A stretch of 5,429 nt of DNA from Balneolales bacterium. GTDB taxonomy: Bacteria > Bacteroidota > Rhodothermia > Balneolales > Natronogracilivirgulaceae. The stretch lies in the NCBI GenBank assembly GCA_007127695.1, contig SKYW01000195.1:1-5429 (forward strand). Reading direction: 5' to 3'. Under the pieces are notes generated by a model. It was not told the origin of the DNA, ran no database searches, and saw only the letters and a list, made by a program, of their open reading frames with translations. Shown piece by piece: positions 1 to 4,443 of this stretch. The number at the start of each line of letters is the position of its first letter. Within the stretch, counting starts at the first letter, position 1. Position numbers and translations under genes: made by a program.

Positions 1-657
1 CAGCCTGACTCCTTCAAGGTCGCGGTGTGAGCGGGCAATGAACTGAAAAACCGTTGAGTCTGATAGCAATGCCGCGAAATCGTCCACTTTTGTTCCTACA
101 GCGTGAAAGGCAAGCTTCCAGTCGGTGATGGCTGTCAGCTTGGCTGCCAGATCGCCTACACCGGAAAGCCACAGTATTTCAGGCGCTTCCATGCAGACTT
201 CGGTATCAATCACGATTCCAAAAGGCATACTGGATGGCAGTGATTTTCGTCGTCCTTCCAGGCTCAGGCTGGACTGCGGGCTGCACATTCCATCGTTGGA
301 TAGTGACGTTGGAATGGAAATATACGGCAAGCGGCTCAGGAACGAGACGTATTTGGCCGTATCGAGCGCCTTGCCGCCGCCATATCCCAGGATAGCCTGG
401 GTCCCGGCAGGCAATTTCGTAAAAAGCTCCCGGGCCTGCTCGAAGGAGGCTTCCTCAACGGCCCATTGATTCCTTACCGAGATCTGCTCCGCCTCAAGTC
501 CTTCACGAAGTCGCTGCATCAAATTCTCTTTCAGGCCACTGCTGTGAAGAATTACTACATCCGTAAAGTCGTTTCGGCGAGCGTATATCCCGACGCGTCC
601 GGCAGCCCCGGCTTTGATACGGACAAGGGTGGGAATGTCAATCTGAGTGCGTTGCAT
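1..657 (-). CDS. sn-glycerol-1-phosphate dehydrogenase, N-terminal 219 residues (cut by the window edge)
   Basis: The frame reads open from an ATG at 657 to base 1 with no stop, giving 219 residues; family members have about 340-400, so the C-terminal part with the two metal-binding histidines lies outside. The protein belongs to the iron/zinc alcohol dehydrogenase-like superfamily and matches G1P dehydrogenase (EgsA/AraM type), which reduces dihydroxyacetone phosphate to sn-glycerol 1-phosphate with NAD(P)H in the cytosol. Visible motifs are the nucleotide-binding GYGGGKALDTAK (residues 91-102), the family-specific PTSLSNDGMCSP (116-127), then RKSLPSSMPFGIVID (137-151) and GVGDLAAKLTAITDW (166-180), where Asp169 should be the first metal ligand. 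No in-frame ATG lies upstream before the preceding gene's stop, and no clear ribosome binding site is visible. It starts 25 bases after the HAD phosphatase stop, so co-transcription is likely. Glycerol dehydrogenase is the alternative, but the SNDG-SP motif argues for G1P dehydrogenase. Confidence 0.85.
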   Translation of the reverse strand, partial: MQRTQIDIPTLVRIKAGAAGRVGIYARRNDFTDVVILHSSGLKENLMQRLREGLEAEQISVRNQWAVEEASFEQARELFTKLPAGTQAILGYGGGKALDTAKYVSFLSRLPYISIPTSLSNDGMCSPQSSLSLEGRRKSLPSSMPFGIVIDTEVCMEAPEILWLSGVGDLAAKLTAITDWKLAFHAVGTKVDDFAALLSDSTVFQFIARSHRDLEGVRL

Positions 658-682
658 ATGTATTCTGACCGGCAAATAAACA

Positions 683-1354
683 TTATATCTGATCCAGAAG
701 CGTATCTGCTATTTGCTTCCAGTTTTCAAAATAATGGAAAGTGCGGCCTTTTCCAGTAAGATAATCGGCCAGCATGCCGCGGGCGAACAGGCGGTTGCCG
801 CTGACATTCTTTGCAGCCGGAATATCGGGACGTCCGTCTCCGGCAAAGGCAGCCTGCGAATCCTGCGAAAGCGCCTTGCGGACGATCGCTTCTTTATCTA
901 TACCCTTTTCGAGATCGAAATAGGGTGAGTCCGTCGGCAGGGAAAGTTTGAGGCCGTTTTCCGGTGTAAATTTGCCTGGATTGGCATGCACTTCCAGCTC
1001 AAGTCCCGCTTTGTCCAGCAACCGCTCGATGTACCACTCACATCCGGCGGAAGCAACGATGATCTTCCATCCGGCAGCTTCCAGCCTGGTCACGGAATCA
1101 TGGAGCGTCGGGTCAAACTCCATCCGGTCCAGAGCTTTTTCCATACCCTCGTGATCCGTCCGGATGGCACCGAATATAGCTGCCATAGCTTCAAAATGAG
1201 ATATTTTTCCATCCAGATAGTCCTGCCAGTAATCATGGTCTGAAACTGATGGCAGATGCCGGCGGGCAATATCAAAAAAGTCGAATCTGGTCATGGTTCC
1301 GTCAAAATCCGAAACCATAATCTTTTTGTGATTTTCAGGAGGCATGTGGGTCAT
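683..1354 (-). CDS. HAD-IB family phosphatase (MtnX/SerB-like)
   Basis: A complete 223-residue cytosolic phosphatase of the haloacid dehalogenase superfamily. All four HAD motifs are present: motif I SDFDGTMT (residues 15-22, nucleophile Asp16 and acid/base Asp18), motif II VASAG (Ser102), motif III GIDKE (Lys154) and motif IV GDGRPD (Asp173 and Asp177, magnesium binding). The helical stretch between motifs I and II, with WQDYLDGKISHFEAM at 43-57, fits the C1-cap subfamily IB that holds phosphoserine phosphatase and the MtnX phosphatase of methionine salvage. Overall the spacing looks most like MtnX-like proteins. No other methionine-salvage gene is visible, so the substrate is not assignable. 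Its immediate downstream partner is a G1P dehydrogenase, which makes a phospho-glycerol or phospho-lipid substrate worth considering, but that is inference only. ATG 1354 is the first in frame; Met4 (1345) is an alternative. No Shine-Dalgarno sequence precedes either. Confidence 0.85.
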   Translation of the reverse strand: MTHMPPENHKKIMVSDFDGTMTRFDFFDIARRHLPSVSDHDYWQDYLDGKISHFEAMAAIFGAIRTDHEGMEKALDRMEFDPTLHDSVTRLEAAGWKIIVASAGCEWYIERLLDKAGLELEVHANPGKFTPENGLKLSLPTDSPYFDLEKGIDKEAIVRKALSQDSQAAFAGDGRPDIPAAKNVSGNRLFARGMLADYLTGKGRTFHYFENWKQIADTLLDQI

Positions 1355-1632
1355 ATTTCATTTTATTTTTCTTGAAAATGGCGTCTTTCTCTCTTGTAAT
1401 CAAGGATTTTTCAACGGAAAACACCTGGGCATCCACGGTTTTATGGATTTCCGATAGCATTGGTGCTGCCAACCAACATGAATTGCACCGGGATCTTTTG
1501 GAAGGCAACGGAATCGATAATCGAGGCGATAAGTATTCTATACAATAAAATGAAGTGTACTCTTTGGCGTTAATTATTTATCATTCTTCACAAATCTTAC
1601 TTAATACTTTTTTTCTCATGAAATGAACATGA

Positions 1633-1645
1633 CAGCCTCCGGCTG
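1633..1645. repeat. Inverted repeat CAGCC-TCC-GGCTG within a TGACA direct repeat: possible operator
   Basis: CAGCC (1633-1637) and GGCTG (1641-1645) are perfect 5-base inverted arms around TCC. The pentamer TGACA occurs twice, at 1630-1634 and 1644-1648, 14 bases apart, so the inverted repeat lies between and overlaps both copies. The element ends 18 bases upstream of a TATAAT box and 72 bases upstream of the antitoxin start. Toxin-antitoxin operons are commonly autorepressed through such sites, so an operator role is reasonable. It is short, however, and could arise by chance. Confidence 0.3.
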
Positions 1646-1668
1646 ACACACAGGAGGATGATTATAAT
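1643..1668 (+). promoter_or_regulatory. Candidate promoter of the toxin-antitoxin operon
   Basis: A perfect sigma-70-type -10 hexamer TATAAT lies at 1663-1668. The best -35-like hexamer upstream is CTGACA at 1643-1648 (five of six bases match TTGACA), but the 14-base spacer is shorter than the usual 16-18, so the -35 is doubtful. Transcription from here would start near 1675 and give a leader of about 43 bases before the antitoxin ATG. The inverted repeat at 1633-1645 would overlap the -35 region. The leader has no evident ribosome binding site next to the ATG. Confidence 0.35.
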
Positions 1669-1717
1669 CTGTCATGTGAATTCATTCTGACAATATTAAT
1701 CAAATTGATTTAAACAG

Positions 1718-1924
1718 ATGAAAGAAATAACGCTCAGAGTTCCAGATCATAAGGTAGAATTTGTGATGCAACTTATCGAACAATTAGGGCTGGATGTATC
1801 TGATCAACCGGATATCCCGGAGGAACACAAGGAGATTGTTCGGAAGCGTATTCAAAAATCCATCAAGAATCCTGATCGGTTGCTGAACTGGGAGGAGGTT
1901 AAGGATAGTTTTAAGCTCGAATAA
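1718..1924 (+). CDS. Antitoxin of a RelE/ParE-type toxin-antitoxin pair
   Basis: A 68-residue acidic, soluble protein of the usual type II antitoxin size, placed directly before a RelE/ParE-like toxin. The N-terminus KEITLRVPDHKVEFVMQLIEQLGLDV (residues 2-27) reads as a beta strand followed by an amphipathic helix. The C-terminal part RLLNWEEVKDSF (54-65) is the kind of segment that wraps around and blocks the toxin in related pairs. The pattern resembles small antitoxins common in Bacteroidota; I cannot assign it firmly to a named DNA-binding fold such as ribbon-helix-helix or PHD. The stop codon TAA (1922-1924) shares its last A with the toxin's ATG (TAATG), giving a one-base overlap and translational coupling, which usually keeps antitoxin synthesis tied to toxin. 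The function call rests mainly on context plus this general resemblance. Confidence 0.75.
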   Translation: MKEITLRVPDHKVEFVMQLIEQLGLDVSDQPDIPEEHKEIVRKRIQKSIKNPDRLLNWEEVKDSFKLE

Positions 1925-2223
1925 TGCACTTTACCATTCGTCTTGAACCGGAAGCCTGTAGGGATATCCAGGAGGGAGTTGATTGGTATAATGAGCAGCA
2001 AACCGGCTCTGGTAAAGAGTTTCACGCAGCTGTTAAAGCCAGCTTCATAAAACTACAAAAGAACCCATTTTATCAGATTCGATACGATCATGTGCGCTGT
2101 TTGCCATTAAAAAAATATCCATATATGATTCATTTCACTCTCAATGAAGTCAACAGGCGGGTGGTCGTGCATGCTGTTCTTAACACATTCAGGGATCCAA
2201 AAATTTGGAAGGACAGAAAATAG
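1924..2223 (+). CDS. RelE/ParE family toxin
   Basis: A complete 99-residue toxin of the RelE/ParE superfamily. The order of elements is typical: a first strand FTIRLEPEACRDIQEGVDWY (residues 3-22) leading into the helical pair around KEFHAAVKASFIKLQKNPF (31-49). A basic beta sheet follows, VRCLPLKKYPYMIHFTL (57-73), then VVVHAVLNTFRDPKIW (80-95), whose FRDPKIW end is a signature of this group. Family members either cleave mRNA on the ribosome (RelE) or poison gyrase (ParE). The sequence alone does not decide which; the length and the 'HAVLNTFRDP' ending resemble the ParE-like proteins frequent in Bacteroidota. Translation starts at the ATG overlapping the antitoxin stop. No frameshift or missing core element is visible, so the module looks intact. 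No obvious terminator follows the stop codon. Confidence 0.88.
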   Translation: MHFTIRLEPEACRDIQEGVDWYNEQQTGSGKEFHAAVKASFIKLQKNPFYQIRYDHVRCLPLKKYPYMIHFTLNEVNRRVVVHAVLNTFRDPKIWKDRK

Positions 2224-2238
2224 TATGGAACTTGTGGT

Positions 2239-2325
2239 AATTCCGGAGCAAAGTGACCCCGGGATCAGTATCTGCCAGTCTGGCATTTTGCCCCCCTTCG
2301 GAATAATTCGTTTTAAGATTGACCT
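2239..2325. mobile_element. Possible remnant of an IS21-like element end
   Basis: The string AATTCCGGAGCAAAGTGACC at 2239-2258, followed by CC, resembles the short 'TCCGGAGCAAA-TGACCCC' units that recur at the ends of IS21-family elements. It is followed by a perfect palindrome TGCCAG-T-CTGGCA (2273-2285), a C-run (2291-2296), and TTCGGAATAATT (2298-2309). A further TGACC (2320-2324) recalls the repeated TGACC units of such ends. No istA or istB coding sequence is present, so this would be a scar. The call rests on remembered resemblance, not on an alignment. Confidence 0.3.
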
Positions 2326-2330
2326 CTGAC

Positions 2331-2400
2331 TGACCTCCTCCCAAAAACTGTTCCAATTTAAGATAGAGAACTCAGACAACATTCGACTTAGCTGATCCAG
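2331..2400. mobile_element. Possible remnant of an IS3-like element end
   Basis: The stretch beginning TGACCTCCTCCCAAAAACTG (2331-2350) and continuing TTCCAATTTAAGATAGAG (2351-2368) resembles the terminal inverted repeats of some IS3-family elements, which begin TGA-C-T-CCCCC and run into an A/T-rich 'GTTCC..TTAAGATAGAG' segment. No transposase frame follows on either strand and no partner inverted repeat is seen in the window. If real, it is a solitary end abutting the IS21-like remnant. Resemblance is from memory and needs a database comparison. Confidence 0.25.
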
Positions 2401-2558
2401 ATTTTTTTCCCATGGATTATTCTTGCCAGAAATGAATCCGGCGTCTCTTCTCTTCATCTGATATAACACGCCCCCGCAATCATCTTCAATCCCTCACTCA
2501 ATCATGTTTTCAAAAGCCAGCTCCCTGCAGATCACTGCCTGAAGGCACAGTGGGCTCC

Positions 2559-2601
2559 AAAAAAAAATGCGAACCCGGATTTAACCAGATTCGCATTTTT
2601 T
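2559..2601 (-). terminator. Intrinsic terminator behind tRNA-Asn (possibly bidirectional)
   Basis: Perfect 12-base arms pair across a 16-base loop: AAAAAATGCGAA (2562-2573) with TTCGCATTTTTT (2590-2601). On the minus strand the stem begins four bases after the last tRNA base (CTC between) and ends in a run of nine T residues (complement of 2559-2567), the classical rho-independent form. On the plus strand the hairpin ends in six T residues, so it may also stop transcripts arriving from the toxin-antitoxin side. The G/C content sits in TGCG/CGCA, and the rest of the stem is A-T pairs. Confidence 0.85.
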
Positions 2602-2604
2602 GAG

Positions 2605-2676
<72 letters not shown>

Positions 2677-2719
2677 GTGGCAGTTGGAATCAATAAATGC
2701 TTATTTGACTCAGACAATA

Positions 2720-2749
2720 AAGATAAGGAAGGTCTTTGTATCAAGTCAA
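2720..2749 (-). promoter_or_regulatory. Candidate tRNA-Asn promoter overlapping the end of truA
   Basis: On the minus strand TTGACT (2744-2749, five of six matches to the -35 consensus) and TATCTT (2720-2725, four of six matches to the -10) are separated by 18 bases. Transcription would begin near 2713 and give a leader of about 37 bases before the tRNA 5' end for RNase P to remove. The -35 hexamer is formed by the last two sense codons of truA (Leu, Thr). Read-through from truA could also supply the tRNA. Confidence 0.4.
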
Positions 2750-3496
2750 GTCCAAAACGGACTCCGGATAAAAAACCTTTTCCAGATAAAGTCCGTGGGC
2801 CGGAGCAAGGGCGATATTATCCAATTCCATGCCCTTGTTCAACTGATTCTGGAACCATTCGGGCTCTTTTTTTCCCTGCGCCACATGGATCAGCCCGCCG
2901 ACCAGGGCGCGCATCATCGACCGGAGAAAACGATTCGCACGGATCCGCACAAGCACCAGCCCGTCCGGCGTGACTTCCCGCCCCGCCAGCAACACCGTGC
3001 ACCGTGAATGAGGCAACTCTTCGGTCTTGCGGGAGAATCCGCTGAAATCATGTTCTCCCGCTAACAGTCGAAGCCCGCTGTCAACGGCATCCCAATCCGG
3101 CAGTTCACCGGGATACCAGGCATAGCGGCGCCGGAACGGATCCGGTTCCTGCAGCAGCTGATACCGGTACTGCCGCCAGTGCGCATCAAAACGTGCATGG
3201 AAATGTTCGGGGACCTCTTTAATCCGGCGGACGAGCATGTCCTCCGGCAGCATGCGCCGAAGCCGCCCGGCCAACCAGCCGGTATCCACGGGGATATGCG
3301 CATCAAAATGGGCATACTGGTCTTCGGCATGCACACCCGTGTCCGTCCGTCCCGACCCATACAGCGAAATTTCCTCCTGAAGCAGCGTCTGCATGGCCTG
3401 CTCCAGTGTCCCCTGCACCGTCCGCACATCCGGCTGCTTCTGCCATCCGAAGTAATCGGTCCCGTCATAAGCCAGTTGGATCACATAGCGCGGCAT
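2741..3496 (-). CDS. truA: tRNA pseudouridine(38-40) synthase TruA
   Basis: A complete 251-residue TruA, normal for the family. It isomerises uridines 38, 39 and 40 in the anticodon arm of many tRNAs to pseudouridine in the cytosol, without a cofactor. The N-terminal YVIQLAYDGTDYFGWQKQP (residues 4-22) opens the first RNA-binding lobe. The catalytic motif GSGRTDTGVHA (47-57) carries the nucleophilic Asp52. The conserved RQYRY follows at 108-112, GEHDFSGFS at 147-155, the RANRFLRSMMRALVGGL stretch at 186-202, and the closing APAHGLYLEKVFYP at 231-244. ATG 3496 is right because the protein starts two residues before the conserved strand; no Shine-Dalgarno sequence is visible. It follows the DUF5683-like gene by 79 bases with no clear terminator between, so it may be the third gene of that transcript. 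The tRNA-Asn downstream is itself a likely substrate class only in the general sense; its positions 38-40 are A, C and C, so it has no uridine to modify there. Confidence 0.96.
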   Translation of the reverse strand: MPRYVIQLAYDGTDYFGWQKQPDVRTVQGTLEQAMQTLLQEEISLYGSGRTDTGVHAEDQYAHFDAHIPVDTGWLAGRLRRMLPEDMLVRRIKEVPEHFHARFDAHWRQYRYQLLQEPDPFRRRYAWYPGELPDWDAVDSGLRLLAGEHDFSGFSRKTEELPHSRCTVLLAGREVTPDGLVLVRIRANRFLRSMMRALVGGLIHVAQGKKEPEWFQNQLNKGMELDNIALAPAHGLYLEKVFYPESVLDLT

Positions 3497-3575
3497 AGGC
3501 AGAAGACTGCGATAACAGTGTCAATCAGATGGGTAAAAATATGTTCAGGTCGCAAGTGATCACCAAGTCAAAAAG

Positions 3576-4427
3576 TCAGAATGGCACAGACACTACTGTC
3601 CGGAATCCGTTTCCGGCCGGACCCGGAGCCACATGCACGGAGGCCTGTCCCGCGGCATACGATCCCGCCCTGCTGAAGGCGCTGATACCACTGATCACCC
3701 GGTTGACCACCATAAGGGCCACCAGTGCCGGCAGCTGCTGGTCCAGATCGTCCCTGCGGCCCCGCAGATCCAGATACTCGCGGCGCAACGCGTCACTCTC
3801 CCACTCCCAGCGATACTGCGGCTCGTCGGGGAACAGCCGGTCCAGGTTGCGGGTGCGCTCCTGAAAATCGTTGTAGTCGGACAGTGAACGGTGACTGCCC
3901 ACGGCAAGTTCGAATTCACGCCCGAGCGCCTGGATATCCGCACCGGAAAACGCCGTGGCATGCGTGTACATGTTTTTCTCCAACACATAGGACTGTCTGC
4001 TGATACCCAGATAGGATGCGATCAGGATCACTTCCGCACCCAGGTGCAACTGTCCGCGCCGCCAGCTGTCCGGATTGACATAGTAGTGACCCCATCCCGG
4101 CATCACAAAAGATCGCAGCATGGCCCCCAATTGTGAGGGTGCACGTCCCGGCTCCGAAAAGTTGGTCGACGTCAAGCCCGGGGCCGATCCCTGCAGTGTA
4201 TAGTCCGCACGAATCGAATTCACGACATCCGGTCTAATGACAATCGGATTTACGGTATTCGGATTCATGGCATTCTGCGGATCGACCTGAAGCACGGGAA
4301 GCGCGGGAAACGCAGTATGCACAGACCCAGGGTACCCTGTTCCGGGATTCCACGAAAAAACGATCCCAGAGGGCAACATCACCAATAAAAAAACCAGTAA
4401 AAGGGATCGTGTTGATGGATTACGCAT
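3576..4427 (-). CDS. DUF5683-like secreted or membrane protein of unknown function
   Basis: A complete 283-residue protein I cannot assign a function. It opens with a signal-like segment: basic MRNPSTR, then hydrophobic LLLVFLLVMLPSGIVFS (residues 9-25). A proline- and asparagine-rich, low-complexity stretch follows to about 95. The core begins RSFVMPGWGHYYV (105-117), followed by WRRGQLHLGAEVILIASYLGI (122-142), a probable membrane or membrane-surface helix; this 'PGWGHxY...W..G' pattern resembles DUF5683 proteins of Bacteroidota and relatives. Next comes a charged helical section with YNDFQERTRNLDRLFPD (185-201) and many Arg, Asp and Glu up to 231. A second hydrophobic helix ALVALMVVNRVISGISAF (234-251) and a short beta-like tail complete it. 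It begins 16 bases after the ccmF-like stop, preceded by a weak GAGCAGG, so it is probably co-transcribed with that gene. A role at the cell envelope is inferred from the signal and hydrophobic segments only. Confidence 0.8.
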   Translation of the reverse strand: MRNPSTRSLLLVFLLVMLPSGIVFSWNPGTGYPGSVHTAFPALPVLQVDPQNAMNPNTVNPIVIRPDVVNSIRADYTLQGSAPGLTSTNFSEPGRAPSQLGAMLRSFVMPGWGHYYVNPDSWRRGQLHLGAEVILIASYLGISRQSYVLEKNMYTHATAFSGADIQALGREFELAVGSHRSLSDYNDFQERTRNLDRLFPDEPQYRWEWESDALRREYLDLRGRRDDLDQQLPALVALMVVNRVISGISAFSRAGSYAAGQASVHVAPGPAGNGFRTVVSVPF

Positions 4428-4443
4428 GCCTGCTCGCTGTTAA

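Larger units (their letters stand above)
1355..1717. other. Divergent intergenic region between the phosphatase and the toxin-antitoxin operon
   Basis: These 363 bases separate the minus-strand phosphatase from the plus-strand antitoxin and must hold promoters for both directions. The right part (about 1540-1630) is markedly AT-rich. Small open frames exist on both strands (56 residues at 1378-1548 plus; 41 residues at 1335-1460 minus, running into the phosphatase gene). None has a ribosome binding site or a family I recognise, so I do not call them genes. A TATAAT box and a small inverted repeat near 1630-1668 are listed separately. I see no convincing promoter for the phosphatase; TATAGA and TAGAAT boxes on the minus strand around 1535-1545 lack a good -35 partner. 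No terminator hairpin or RNA gene was recognised. Confidence 0.6.
2224..2558. other. Gene-free stretch between the toxin gene and the tRNA-Asn terminator
   Basis: About 335 bases without a supported gene. The left part (2239-2400) resembles insertion-sequence ends and is listed separately. From about 2400 to 2530 I see nothing identifiable. At 2533-2552 an imperfect hairpin can form: CACTG/CAGTG arms, an inner CC/GG pair around a TGAA loop and a two-base bulge. It lacks a T-run on either side, so it is not a convincing terminator. A minus-strand open frame across this stretch (2107-2469) starts in featureless sequence, ends inside the toxin gene and resembles no known family, so it is not called. 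Confidence 0.5.

Noticed and set aside
125..469. Plus-strand open frame of 114 codons
   Set aside because: It lies wholly antisense to the G1P dehydrogenase, whose motifs are clear on the minus strand; the plus frame resembles no family.
1335..1460. Minus-strand open frame of 41 codons (MLSEIHKTVDAQVF...) overlapping the phosphatase start by 20 bases
   Set aside because: Open upstream as well, but without a start signal, ribosome binding site or recognisable homology; a leader peptide cannot be excluded but is not supported.
1378..1548. Plus-strand open frame of 56 codons (MASFSLVIKDFSTEN...)
   Set aside because: No ribosome binding site or promoter, no recognised family, and overlapping open frames exist on the other strand, as expected by chance in this spacer.
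1652..1690. AGGAGG followed by ATG and a 10-codon open frame (MIIICHVNSF)
   Set aside because: The AGGAGG abuts the ATG with no spacer and overlaps the region of the likely -10 box, so it cannot serve as a working ribosome binding site for it.
2107..2469. Minus-strand open frame of 120 codons
   Set aside because: It runs antisense into the toxin gene, crosses the possible IS ends and reads as low-information sequence with no family resemblance.
3502..3524. TTGACA (3519-3524, minus strand) as a truA promoter
   Set aside because: At 16-19 base spacing the only -10 candidates are TGCCTA or GCCTAT, and they overlap the truA start codon.
3179..3559. Plus-strand open frame of 126 codons opposite truA
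   Set aside because: It is antisense to the well-supported truA, and its rich Arg/Pro/His composition is typical of a GC-rich antisense frame.
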